DNA from: Dryococelus australis
Lineage: Eukaryota; Arthropoda; Insecta; Phasmatodea; Phasmatidae
Reading direction: 5' to 3'
Length of the DNA: 64,000 nucleotides
Assembly: GCA_029891345.1 (NCBI GenBank)
Contig: CM056999.1
Span: forward strand, 28,927,418 to 28,991,417
Shown: positions 47,040 through 57,849 of the stretch, piece after piece
How positions within the stretch are numbered: position 1 is the stretch's first letter
Layout of the letters: every line of letters begins with the position of its first letter
Translations under genes and position numbers: made by a program
The notes under the pieces: generated by a model
Seen by the model: the letters and a program-made list of their open reading frames with translations, nothing else
Database searches by the model: none
Told to the model about the DNA's origin: nothing

Positions 47040-47273
47040 TTAAACAATTCACATGAATTGACTAAACTACGTGATCTCGAAATTAGTAAGTGGTATGCTG
47101 CTACAGAATTTAAAATTTGTGAATATAAGTTTGGTAAAAAAATTAATTGTATTCTAGATGGAAAGTATAACATTACTTTACCAGATCGCTATGTAACCAT
47201 GTTTGATAAAAATGCTTTAAAATTAATATACGAGAAACAAGTTTTTATAATGTATAAAGGTTTAAAGAACTGA
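47040..47273 (+). CDS. Small open gene, possible OB-fold-like protein, element CD
   Basis: A clean stretch of 71 residues from the ATG at 47058 (KLRDLEISKWYAATEFKICE, then FGKKINCILDGKYNITLPDR and KLIYEKQVFIMYKGLKN). The pattern KWY-(x)n-KFGKK-ILDG-(Y)-ITLPDRY is one I associate with a small gene found near PolB in other invertebrate elements; its function is not established to my knowledge. The beta-strand-rich pattern could suggest nucleic-acid binding (inference). It is the only gene of element CD without an in-frame stop, and lies divergently to the zinc-module region. A start upstream of 47058 cannot be excluded. Confidence 0.5.
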   Translation, partial: LNNSHELTKLRDLEISKWYAATEFKICEYKFGKKINCILDGKYNITLPDRYVTMFDKNALKLIYEKQVFIMYKGLKN

Positions 47274-47369
47274 AAAATGGAAAATCTGTACATGATATTG
47301 AATTCTCTTAAAATGTATAAATTTCTATAAATTTGAATTTATCAATAATCTTTTTAATATTTTCTTTTG

Positions 47370-47632
47370 TTTTTTAGCTTTATTTGCATAATTTTGGTCC
47401 AAATTATCTTAATTTTTTTATTGAATTAGCTTGCATTTTTGGTCTACGTTTACTTAATTTGATACGGAAACGTTTGAGGTTGCTTAATTTTTGCGAGAAG
47501 TATAATGCTCAGTATACATCCAGGATTTTTGTGTAATTTTTATTTTGTAGTATTTTATAGGTATAAAGCATGAAATTCGAGGAAAAATCGACCAATTTTA
47601 GGGCAAAAAAATGGATTGTCCTCAAAGTACCC
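47370..47632 (-). repeat. Right terminal inverted repeat of element CD
   Basis: Inverted match of 21940-22210; see that entry. The tip on the minus strand is GGGTACTTTGAGGAC. Directly followed by ATATAC (47633-47638). Confidence 0.85.
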
Positions 47633-47638
47633 ATATAC
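47633..47638. other. 6-bp target site duplication (right) of element CD
   Basis: ATATAC, identical to 21934-21939, directly outside the right terminal repeat. Confidence 0.85.
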
Positions 47639-48589
47639 TACTAACGGGATCAACAGGGAAACAGACAACAGTAAAATTACAAGACATAAGGTAGATAACT
47701 TGTAACGGAAAAAAAACTCTCAAAGCCCACCCCACCCTCTCCCATACGCGCCATTGTCTCGCAAGCGAGCAGTCGGCTAAGACTTCTGGAAAGTGGGAGG
47801 ACTCGCGCTGACCAAAAACATTCACGCCAGCCCGCCCCGCGTGCTCAGTTCATTGTCTTGGCAGTGTGGTCAACCTTACACTTGCTGCTTCTGCAGCCCA
47901 AAACTCTCCTAAACTCTGACCCACACTACTCCACATACAAATGCTTCAATATTTTCAGCCATTATTCCTACCAAACATAATCATTTCTTACAAGTAACTC
48001 TTCATATTTATTCCTCAAGATACTCTTCTCCAGCATATAAAGCACAGATTGAAAACAACGAGCAACTTCTACAATCTGTAAACTAACCAAGAAATGATCA
48101 AGGTAAATCAGAAAATGTGGGTCCCGCAAACTTCATGAAATTCCTTCTAAATACTAACAAAATACTGGGAAACTCCGTTCTCGGTGCACAGCGAGAACCA
48201 ATAGGAGGACATTTCAAAAACAAGCACGTGGGGTGAGGAGCCATAGAGCCAGCCAATGGTGCAGTCGGCGACAGGTCACCGGAGCAGCCATCTGGGTTCC
48301 AGCCAGATGGTTGGGGCGGCGAATCCCGGGTGAGGTAATGGTGAGTGCTATTACTTCTATGCTCCTCTGTTTCCTAAACTTACCCAATACACTTCTCCTT
48401 CTATCTCTTGTTGGCCAGTCAATCAATTACAATGATATTGTAATTCTATTTTATTATACAGTAAAGTAACGTAGTATAATTTAACTTCCTTCTTCCTCAT
48501 GTTTACTATAATCATTCCTATCTTCCCTCTTTCCAAAAGTTTATAAGATTATGTTAAGGTCAACTTATAACAATATGCAAACTCTATGA
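47639..48589. other. Intergenic, GC-richer, no gene supported
   Basis: Contains CCAATAGG, CACGTG and several GGTGAG words between 48190 and 48345, a composition that could be a promoter or first exon of a host gene, but no continuation or coding bias was found. Confidence 0.35.
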
Positions 48590-49612
48590 TGTTATATTGA
48601 CCGAACAGCCAATCACTGAGTTAACACATTATTGCAGCTGACCAATTGCATGAAGGCATTGAGACATCACACACTTACATAGGAAGGTAGGTAGACTTTA
48701 GATGTTAGTTCCTTGATCATATTACCATGCACGTAATTTCTTCAACAGTTTCTTCCAGTCAAGTTCTTCGCTCACCTATAAATCATCGTCACAATTAAAA
48801 TATACAACAGACACCTGTTGTCAGACGGACACCTCACAAGACTGACCCATTGACCCATGACCCACGATCCAATGACTCATTGACCCATTATAGGGCAGCG
48901 ATTGCGCAGTGGCTTGCATGCTCGCCTCCCACCACGGCGATCCGGGTTCGATCCCCGGTGGGTTCGCTCCCAGATTTTCGCATGTGGGAATCGTGCTGGA
49001 CGATGCCACTTGCCAGCGGGTTTTCTCTGGTTACTCCCGTTTCCCCCGCCCTTACACTCCAGCGTCGCTCCATCCTAGGGTCTCATTTCATGTCATGTTC
49101 AGGTATGATGGGCACCCATGGGTCCTGACTGGAAATCGTATCACTCGGAGCGTTTTACCTCGCCCTGGGTCCACCCCCTCCCCCCGCACTAATTTATTTA
49201 TTTATTGACGCATTGGTCCATGATCCACAACCCATTAACTCACGACTCATTGACCCATCGATAAATAATGACTCCTTTATGCGGAGGATGAGGAGAAGGT
49301 GGAGCAGGACGAGTTAATATGTAGGACTCAGTAGGCAGTCCCCTTTTCAAAAATAAATTTGTATAGTCCTATCTGCAAAAGCCAAAAGGTAAATATTTTA
49401 ATTAATAATCGCGTTTTAAAAATTAATATATCAAGGTACTTTGGTATAGTTAAACACTTCCTAGGTAAACTGTATATACACTTAGCAATAAAAGTGCCTA
49501 GAACTACAGCAGTCTCCGCCACGTTTCGCCATTGGTCGATGCATAACTTGGACATTGTACTGAGCAATGCAATGCCACGACAGGTCCCCGCCGTGCTTCT
49601 CAGTCGGTCGTC
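48590..49612 (+). repeat. Left arm of long inverted repeat 1
   Basis: Pairs in inverted orientation with 50505-51300. Shared landmarks: GCCAATCACTGAGTT / AACTCGGTGATTGGC, ATAAATCATCGTCACA / TGTGACGATGATTTATAA, the GACCCATTGACCCATGACCC minisatellite and its complement, CACTTCCTAGGTAAACTGTA / TACAGTTTACTTAGGAAGTG, and CGATGCATAACTT / AAGTTATGCATCG. The arm is interrupted by a SINE at 48893-49205. Confidence 0.85.
48893..49205 (+). repeat. tRNA-derived SINE in the left arm of inverted repeat 1
   Basis: GGGCAGCGATTGCGCAGTGG (A-box context), GGGTTCGATCCCCGGTGGG (B box, 48946-48964), a body with TTTTCGCATGTGGGAATCGT and GGTTTTCTCTGGTTACTCCC, and a 3' tail of TTTA units (49190-49206). Flanks ATTGACCCA (48881) and ATTGACGCA (49205) look like a 9-bp target duplication with one change. 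It is absent from the right arm, so it inserted after the inverted repeat formed. Confidence 0.8.
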
Positions 49613-50504
49613 ATCTGAAAAAGGACTCTTTGTACAGTTCACCGTCTCATGGTGACGCACATTTTTTGAACATAGGTGAAAACTCGATCACAGAGTCGAC
49701 ACTGGCGACAACCAGTTAGCGATGACGCAAGTCGCGGCTTCGTGGTCGTCGAAGTCAAAACGAAGCCCTATACATTTTCAATTCATCTTTGCTGTATGAG
49801 AGCAGTCTCAGAAACCCAAATAATTGTTCGCTTTATATCAAAACACGCAGGAACATTCACACACACACACTCACTCATATATATATATATAAATATATAT
49901 ATATATTGGAATTTAATATATTTGTAATTATATAAATATGTAAATATAACATTCTTTCAATTTACCTTATACGTAATTATGTGTAGGTATACAAATAATG
50001 TATAAGTATATAAATATGTTAATATAAAATTCTTTCGATTTATCTTATACGTAATTATGTGTAGGTATACAAATAATGTATAAGTATATAAATATGTTAA
50101 TATAAAATTCTTTCGATTTATCTTATACGTAATTAAGTGTAAGACTATATATATATATGGAATATAAAAGTTATTTTGATGCCTTTGTATATATTTATAT
50201 ACATATAAATTTATATATAAGTATTTACATAAAAATATGGGAGTATATAATTAATTCTAATGTCTATATATAAGTATGTGCAAATAAAAATGGGAAAAAA
50301 ATTTAATTTAAATGTTTATATATGTATGTACATATAAATATGGGAATATAAAATTAATTTAAATTTCTATATTTAGATGTACACATATGCCTGCAAGCTT
50401 ATTTAAATAACATTGGGTTATTTATGTAAGTGCGTGTTTTCATGTGTGGCCAAAAATATTTGGGTTTTCACAGATTGCTTCCAAACAGAGAAAATTAATT
50501 GCGA
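49613..50504. other. Loop of inverted repeat 1
   Basis: Unpaired central part. It contains (CA)n and (TA)n tracts (49860-49905) and a tandem repeat (49930-50150). No coding signal. Confidence 0.7.
49930..50150. repeat. 78-bp tandem repeat, about three copies
   Basis: AATATGTTAATATAAAATTC and CTTATACGTAATTA recur with a period of 78 bp (copies starting near 49930, 50008 and 50086). It sits in the loop of inverted repeat 1. Confidence 0.9.
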
Positions 50505-51300
50505 ATACTCGGAAGCATAGTAAGGGCCTGTTGTGGTGTTCCATTGCTCAGAACCAATTCGAAGTTATGCATCGGCCAACGGCGAAGTGTGGTAGGAGCC
50601 TGCTGTAATTCTAAGCACTTATATTGCAAAATATAAATACAGTTTACTTAGGAAGTGTTGAAATATACCGAGGGACGAGGATATATTTTTGTTTCAACCG
50701 CGAGTATTAAAAAATGTTCACCTTTCAGCTTTTAGAGGTAGCACTTTATACTTTTATTTTTAAAAAGGTATATATATATTATAATTTGCGACACACACAC
50801 AAAGAGTCCAAACTTCCGAAATATACCAATCTGCTTACTGACTCTGGCCGACTGACCCCTACATACTAACTCGTCATGCTTCACCTACTCCTCCTCTTCA
50901 CCCTTCTCCTTCGCAATCAGGGGTCATTTGGGGTTAATGGATAAATGGGTCGTGGTTCAATGGGTCAATAGGTCAATGGATCGTAGGTTAATGGGTTGTG
51001 GGTCATGGGTCAATGATTCAAAGGGTCGTGGGTCATGAGTCAATGTGTAAATGGGTCAGTCTTGTAAGGGGTCGTTCAGGCAACAGGAGTCAGTTGTCTA
51101 CTTTAAGTGTGACGATGATTTATAAGTAAACGAATAACTTGTCCGGAAGAAGTGTTAGATATAACTGCATGGTATTATCAAGGAACTAGCATCTAAAGAC
51201 TACCTACCTGAGCATGAGCGTGATGCCTCAATGCTTGCATGTGATTGGTCAGCTGAAATCATGTGGTAACTCGGTGATTGGCTTTTAGGTGTCTGCATAG
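50505..51300 (-). repeat. Right arm of long inverted repeat 1
   Basis: Inverted partner of 48590-49612. Its TGGGTCAATGGGTCAATAGG-type minisatellite (50940-51060) is the complement of the CCCATTGACC array in the left arm. It lacks the SINE. Confidence 0.85.
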
Positions 51301-51419
51301 ATTTGTAATTGTGTAATAAGATTGGTTCAAATTAAATATTCTAACATATGGTTTACATATGAATATATTATAAACCTTAGGGAGGTAGGATGGGAGGCTT
51401 AGTTTGACAATGGCTGTCG

Positions 51420-52110
51420 TGAAAGATCAATTGTCTCGGGTGGCTTCTGCCTCTTATCATAGAGACTTTTTCTCGAGTTTTTTATTATCAAGGTCACTTA
51501 AAGTCATGGGGTCAAGGTCGAGTTAGTCTGCATCTAATATCCCAGTGGTAGAAATGCTTCCTGACTTTTAAGTATTTTTCTCGAGTTTCAATTTTCAAGG
51601 TCATTCAAGGTCATGTGGTCAAGGTCGAGGTAGTCTGCTTATAATATGATGGTGATGGTCTATAAAGTAATATGTTTGTTGACTTTTATTCATTTTGTCT
51701 CGAGTTTGGTTTTCATGGTCATTCAAAGTCATGGGGTCAAGGTGATTCTCATTGGCTTCCAATATGGCGGATGGGTGATGTCTACCAAGATGGTCGTCAC
51801 CTACCAATATGGTAGTCGCCTACCAATATGGTGGCCTTTAGTAATGTATAAACAAATGACGAACGAAAAAATTAAGATGGCGGGATAAATATTGGTGAGG
51901 GGAGTGGGAGTAATGGAGTCAGTCGTCTACTGGGCATGGTGCTGGGGAAACTTCAGAAATGTAATTTTCAAAAAATAATATTTTTATAAACCGTAATTGA
52001 AATTTTTTTGAAATTCTAGAATTTTCCGAATTTTCTATAATCAAGGTCATAGGTCATGGGTCAAGGTAGAAATTAATCTGCATACCATATGGATGCAATA
52101 TTGCTGCCAA
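51420..52110 (+). repeat. Imperfect tandem repeats containing TCAAGGTCA motifs
   Basis: Units of about 105-120 bp each hold CTCGAGTTT, AAGGTCA-TCAAAGTCATG and GGGTCAAGGTCGAG (51475, 51580, 51700); a further partial copy is at 52040. TCAAGGTCA occurs exactly at 51488, 51595, 51605 and 52041. No gene. Confidence 0.75.
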
Positions 52111-52509
52111 CCAAGATAGCTGATGGATTTGGTCTGACTCTGATCCTGGATTCGTTGTATCGATTTGGCATATCCTGTACCAATAAAACCAACATGTCCG
52201 CCACTGCTCTGTCAGTCCTAAAAAGCCCTCAAATTCGATAAGTTGACAGAAATTGTATTTCAGGGACTTCCTGATGCACATGAGTGAGTTTCTACCATTT
52301 TTGGGGCTTCTGCCTTTTTTGAGGGAAAAACAGGAATTTTTTTAAAGGAAAACGGGAAATTTTAGGGTATATTAGTTTATTTTGAGGGTAAAGGGGGAAT
52401 TTTGAGTGAAAAAAGGGGAAAAATGGCTGTCGGGTAATGTAAGAACATGGCAGCGGCCAAATCCTGCCATCCAATCCCAGATCCAGTTCCGCCAGACTTA
52501 TAATTTCCC

Positions 52510-54000
52510 TATTACTGCACAACTATGCTTATAAGTGTACCTTATTCCTACTTGTCTTTATCTCCTTTATTACAGTCGGACATAATGCCTGCGATATGAT
52601 TTTGTCGTCTGTTGCTTTAGCAAATAGGAAATTGCATACATCTATGCTTATAGGAATGCTGACGACATAATTAACTTCATTACCTTTTCGATGTCAGAAC
52701 TAATGCATATGAATTAAATTTCAATGACTGTGGCTTAAGCAGGAGGATAATGGTTATCAACTATGCTTATAAGATTGCTTAGGGCATACTAAACCCACCA
52801 CTCTGTTCGTTGATAGGGCGATGTCTATGTTGTGAATTTGGTGATTATAGCTTCGGTGAATGGAAAATGGTTATCGACTATGCTTATAAGAAGACTTCAG
52901 TTGTAATTGTCTCCTCCACCCGGCTTGTCATCGGGAGCTATGTTATGAATTTGGTGACATTAGCTTCAGTGGATGGGAAATAGCTGCAAACAGTGTTTTT
53001 AATAGGGCTTCAGACATAATTGCTCCTCCACCCTGTTCGTCATCAGAGGGCGATGCCTATGATGTGTATTTACTAACTTTAGCTTCATTGGATGGGAAAT
53101 GTCGGGCAACTATGCTTGTACGAGGGCTTAAAGTATATTTGACCGATCCACCATGTTCGTCAACGGATGTGATGCCTATGCTTCGACTTTGGTGACTATA
53201 TCTTCCGCTGGTGGGAAATGGTAACTAACTATACTTACACAAGGGCTTAATATGCACTTGACCACCCAACACAGTGTCGTCGGGGGTGATTCGTATGAAA
53301 TGAATTTTGTGGCTCTATCTAAAACAGTTCGTAAATGTCGACCCACTGTGCTTATTAGAGGGCTTTAGGTGTACTTGACCCTGTAGCTTTGTTCGTAATC
53401 GGGGGTGATATCTACATTATGAATTGTATGATTGTATCTTCAAAAGTTCAGAAATGGTGATCAATCATGGTTATAAGAGGGCGTAAGGCATACTTGACCC
53501 CGCGGTCCTATTCTTTGTTGGGGGTGATGACAATTATATGGATTTGGTAGCTATATCTTAAAAAGTTGGTAAATGGTAGCCAACTATACTTATAAGTGGC
53601 CTTAAAGCATGTTTGCCCTGCCATCCCATTCGTCATTGGGCGTGATGCCTATTATATGAATTTGGTGCCTATAACTTTAACAGTTGGGAAATAGTTGCCA
53701 ACCATGCTTATAAGTGGGCTTAGAGCATGCTTGACCCGGCCATACTGTTCATCATTGGGGGTGATGTGTATGATATGATTTTGGTGGCAATATCTTTAAC
53801 AGTTGAGAAATTCTGTTTAGCTATGCTTATAACTGGACTTAGGAATACTAGCCCTATCAAAAACTATGCTAATATGTGGGCTTAATGCATAATTTACTTT
53901 ATTGCCCTGTTGGTCATCAGGGGACGATGCATATGTTATGAATTTTGTGGCTTTATAAACAGATCGAAAATTATGAATAACTGTGCTAACAAGATGAATT
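52510..54000 (+). repeat. 118-bp tandem satellite, about 12 diverged copies
   Basis: The phrase TATGCTTATAAG-GGGCTT recurs at about 52526, 52640, 52759, 52877, 53109, 53229, 53345, 53465, 53584, 53702 and 53820 (period close to 118). Between phrases every unit has a GGGGTGATG-CTATGATATGAATTTG stretch followed by TTGGTGGCTATATCTT and AGTTGGGAAATGG. Open frames here are artefacts of the repeat. Copies in the middle are most alike. Confidence 0.9.
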
Positions 54001-54539
54001 AAATTAGCGGCCAACGTTCAAATGGGTTGGAATAGGCATAAAATTTGCTGAAAATGTTATATATATAAATTTGATGCATATAAAGTCTTGGGTATGTGCG
54101 TGCGGGACATAAAGTACCAGACTGTAGAAATTCCCTTCCGAGTGAGGGAATGGCGATATATCTATATGTATTTGACATTAAACACCCTCCTTTCCTAGAT
54201 GCCACCATAGTATTGTGGTCAGGATGCTCAGTTAACCGCCTAAGGGTTCCAGAAGCAATCCCACAAGCCTCCGGAATTTTTTGAATTCCGAAACAACAAC
54301 GAAAAAAATTTCAGCTCTCCTAACAGCCGCTGGTAAATATAAACTCTTCGGTGCGAGCACACCCCTGTAGGCGAAGTAATTACCAGCACAAAATGGCTGC
54401 ACCGGTATTAGCATTCCAGCAGTGAATGTTAGAATTTGAGACCAACACAGAAACTCTAGTGACGGGCATGAGAATTAAAGATAGCAGCATACTGCAAATG
54501 ACTACAGGCAGGTGCAGGAAATTAAAGACTGTCGCATAC
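54001..54539. other. Intergenic with one tRNA-like remnant
   Basis: At 54210-54275 GTGGTCAGGATGCTCAGTTA and GGTTCCAGAAGCAATCCC resemble A and B boxes of a decayed SINE. Otherwise nothing recognised. Confidence 0.35.
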
Positions 54540-54810
54540 AACAGACAGGGGTACTTCGAACATCCAAGATGGATGATATAGAAGGCAAGAGATGTAAAAG
54601 GTGTGGAAGAGAGAAATTAAGGAATGATAGATCATGAGAAAACCAAGTTGGAATGGTAGAGCAGGCAAGAGAGAGAAAAGGGTGGGAGAGAGATAGGTAG
54701 GAACGACAGAGCATGAGAAAACCATTGTGGAATGATAAATCAGACAAGAGAAAGAAAAGGCATGGGAGAGAGTGAGACAGAAAGGAATGATAGAGCATGA
54801 AAAAAGTGGA
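54540..54810 (+). repeat. Purine-rich minisatellite, unit about 80-85 bp
   Basis: GGAATGATAGA-CATGAGAAAACC, TTGGAATGGTAGAGCAGGCAAGAG and GGGTGGGAGAGAGATAGG recur three times (54620, 54700, 54783). All open frames on the minus strand here derive from it. Confidence 0.8.
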
Positions 54811-56446
54811 ATGTTAGAGAATTAGGATGGGAATGGGTAAAATAGGGAAAAAGTGAAGTTCCTTAGGAAAAAATATAATGGCCACTGTTGACGAGGAGTG
54901 ACAGAAAATGAGGTGGTTGTGGCATTTGCACACAAAGAAAGATAGCCACCATGGCTCCCTGTCATTCCTGCCCCACGTCCCAGTCCCAGTTCGTTCTTTT
55001 CCCTTCTACTAATCCCTAACATAGAACAGTATAATGGATAGCGAATAAGTTACCCACAGGAAAGATCATGGCACACTCAATCTCGCAGCATCCAGTGCTG
55101 ACCAAATATAGCAGTTCAGTAGTTTAATTTAGATAGAGTGGGTCCAGGGATCAAGAATAGGATTTAAAAATTATCCGCCATTTCGGATGATGTCACAGCC
55201 AGAATTATGCTCGTTCGTAGGGCCAGCCATGTTATTGATAGAACGTCAAATTTTAGCCCAAAAATTTTCTCCGACATTGCTGATTTTACACCAAACTCAC
55301 AATTCCACACAACGTGTTTTCATGGGAAAATATTTTAGATGTGATTATTTTTAAATTTGATAATTTTCCGCTTGAGACCTTAAATACGCAAAGTGGATTC
55401 AAGGCTCCTCGATGCATGAGTCAAAATGTCCTCAAAGTAGCAAAGCGGATTCGAGGCACCTTGAGTCCTCAGAGCAGCACGCCAGATTTAAGACTCCTGG
55501 TTAGGCTGTGAGATTCAGGTGGCATAGTGACCATGTTTGTGTTCCATATTGACCATGACTGGCATGTTGGAAGTGGGTTACTTTGAACTTGACCCCAGTT
55601 AACTTGAACAATAAACAACGAGAAAAATCGCTATTTAATCGATCGAACCTGGCAAACATTCAGAGAAAATATAACTTAACAGCTATGTTGGATTTCCATA
55701 ACCTTGAACTTGATCCTAGTTACCTTCGAATTAAAATCAAGAAAAAATATTTAAAAATTTCCTATAAATGCGAAAATTACATTATTGACACCGACCACCA
55801 TATTGGATTTTCGATACATTTACTTTGACTCTGGTTGACTTTGCAGCTAAATATCCAAACATATCGCAAAAAGTCAAATAATTCGTAAAAACATTGAAAA
55901 ACATTAAATAAACAATTGAAATTGCAAAAAAATTAAATTATATATATATATAAATTTTTACGACTTATAGGTAGGATGTTATGGGTTTAATTCTCGTAAA
56001 ATAGACAGAGCGTAGACTCTCTTGGTATATTGCCCAAACGGCTACTGACCTGCATCAATTAATATTGGTTATAGAGTCCATCAATCTCCCAACGTGCACC
56101 TAAGTACTCCTCTTCCAAACAAATGATTGGCTTTTTGTAACACACATACCCTCTACATTCTCTCACAAACAGACCACAACCCCCAATCACCAACCCGATA
56201 TCCCCTTTAACCCCAACCACTTTATCGCATGAGACAAAACTCCTCACTCTGCTAGATTCACCGCTCCATGTAAACACTGTGGTTTGACACCTCATATCAA
56301 TCAGTTGCCTTCGATCACTCCCCTTACTACCGCCACACGACACCCAACTCTAACCACACATTCCCGACTACCATCACACAATGAACCCCAGGAACAATCA
56401 AACCAGCCAGCTCCATTTTTCTTACTGTAGTTCATCTGGCCCCGAT
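54811..56446. other. Intergenic; short imperfect repeats, no gene
   Basis: 55530-55860 has about three imperfect copies of a 130-bp unit with CATATTGACC/CATGTTGGA, TTTGAACTTGACCCCAGTTA and its variants (55580, 55705, 55820). A minus-strand open frame at 56059-56343 has no recognisable motif. A (TA)n tract is at 55939-55952. Confidence 0.5.
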
Positions 56447-56620
56447 ATGCCGCAGTGGTGCAGTGGCTAAAGTGCTTGCCCTCCAAAAATGCGAAAAGAG
56501 TGCGATTCCTAGCGGGGTCACTTTTGATTTAGAGAACATGGGTGTCGTGACAGACGATGTCGATGATTCCCGTGTTTTCTCGGAGATCTACAGATTTCCC
56601 CATTCTTGCATTATAGTGCT
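56447..56620 (+). repeat. tRNA-derived SINE
   Basis: GCCGCAGTGGTGCAGTGGCTAA (A-box context), GAGTGCGATTCCTAGCGGGG (B-box context), then ACGATGTCGATGATTCCCGT and TTTTCTCGGAGATCTACAG, which parallel GGACGATGCCAC and TTTTCTCTGG in the SINE at 48893. A decayed member of the same family. Confidence 0.6.
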
Positions 56621-57344
56621 GCTCTATGGCCACCTAGCTTCACACTCATCGACTTCAATACCTCTTTGTTAAGAGCTGCCCAAACTTCATTACTCCAATT
56701 CAACTTCCTGGACCACCACCACTGTATTTCATTGGCTACTTATTCGATTCACCGCAACCCATACACCATTTAGCAGCAATAACTCGATGCTGACCACTAC
56801 CAATTGCCTGTGTTAATTTATAAATTAATTACCAATTATATAATATTCCTCGCTAGTCTTTGGGTGTTTGTTATGTGACATATAGGGCTATGCAGTTTAA
56901 TAATGAGGCCAAAGTCGCACCACATCGCAGTTCATCGTATGGTGCAATATTTGTCATATCACTCTGTGTTCCATGACCTTTAAACATTCAGTCTTGTAAG
57001 TTATTTTATGTCAGATTATTTCATCACAATTCATGGATTATTATCAGTTATGCTTGATAAAACATGTATATTTTCTCACACTAAACTCGACAAACATCTT
57101 AAATTTCGAGTATTTTTTCGGAGCAGCGATTTAATAGAAGAGATCAAGATGAATCTATGGTTAAATGGCGTGCCTGCTGCCAATGTCCTGGTAGTAACAT
57201 CGATAACTCTAACTAGACTGCCTTTGATGTCGGTGGTGCAGTTCACAAACAATAAGTGAAGTGAAGAGATTTGGACGGATCTTAATAGCGAGGTCTTCAA
57301 AGCCGGTGAGTACGATTAAGGTATTTAGCATTGTAAGAATGAAA
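56621..57344. other. Intergenic, no gene supported
   Basis: No motif recognised. The open frames near 57008-57300 lack any family signature. Confidence 0.4.
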
Positions 57345-57480
57345 GGTCGGAGGAAATGGGAGATCCTCAAGAAAACTCACAGACCAGCGATATCGTCCAG
57401 CATGATTCCCACATGCGAAAATCCTATGACCCGGTTGAGGATTAAATCCGGTTGGCCTTGATGGGAGGTGAGTAGTCTAA
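57345..57480 (-). repeat. SINE copy, inverted
   Basis: ATCGTCCAGCATGATTCCCA and CATGCGAAAATCC read on the minus strand give the GGGAATC(A/G)TGCTGGACGAT body of the SINE at 48893, and GGTTGAGGATTAAATCCGG fits its B-box area. Diverged. Confidence 0.65.
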
Positions 57481-57849
57481 CTCCTCAGAGACTATGGATA
57501 AGGATACGGCAATTGAAACTTGGAAGGCACAAGACCAGTATAAGCTAAATGAACTTGATATAGCATCTTATGGTTTAGGCATAATTAAAATATATAGCTA
57601 ATCACCATTGTAGAGCCACTGTCAATAGAACCACCCTGTAGACACCTTAGGTAACACTTTATACACAGATTATACACAGATACATACTTAAGAAGTGTTT
57701 CTTAAGCAAAGTTGACTTAACACACAGTCAATACATTTACTGTTGAATACTAGCCAGCCTAACACACCATTACCGAATTCCATTTTGTTAACATGCTTCA
57801 ACATCTTTTATACGAACCATTGTTGACAAAATCCTAATAAATCGAGAAT

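Larger units (their letters stand above)
21940..47632. mobile_element. Polinton-like element CD, complete ends, interrupted by nested insertions
   Basis: The left end starts GGGTACTTGA; the right end, read on the minus strand, starts GGGTACTTTGAGGAC. The two ends stay alignable for about 270 bp and are flanked by the duplicated hexamer ATATAC. Own genes remaining: MCP(-) and the 5' part of the PLA2 capsid gene(+) at the left, PolB(-), zinc modules and a small plus-strand gene at the right. The middle (24750-41230) is occupied by element B, a gypsy element and a nested LINE; the virion genes between PLA2 and PolB are missing. A MITE cuts the PolB gene. Confidence 0.85.

Noticed and set aside
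47639-48480. Host promoter or first exon
   Set aside because: GC content and CCAAT/CACGTG words are suggestive, but no coding continuation or splice structure can be supported.
48893-48966. tRNA gene
   Set aside because: A and B boxes are good but the acceptor stem does not close and a SINE body with TTTA tail follows.
48850-49208. Several overlapping frames of 60-100 residues
   Set aside because: All fall in the tRNA-derived SINE, whose GC-rich body gives long frames on both strands.
52510-54000. CRISPR-like array
   Set aside because: Repeat units are contiguous 118-bp satellites without unique spacers, and the DNA is eukaryotic.
54502-54798. Minus-strand frame rich in Ser, Leu and Phe
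   Set aside because: Antisense of the purine-rich minisatellite.
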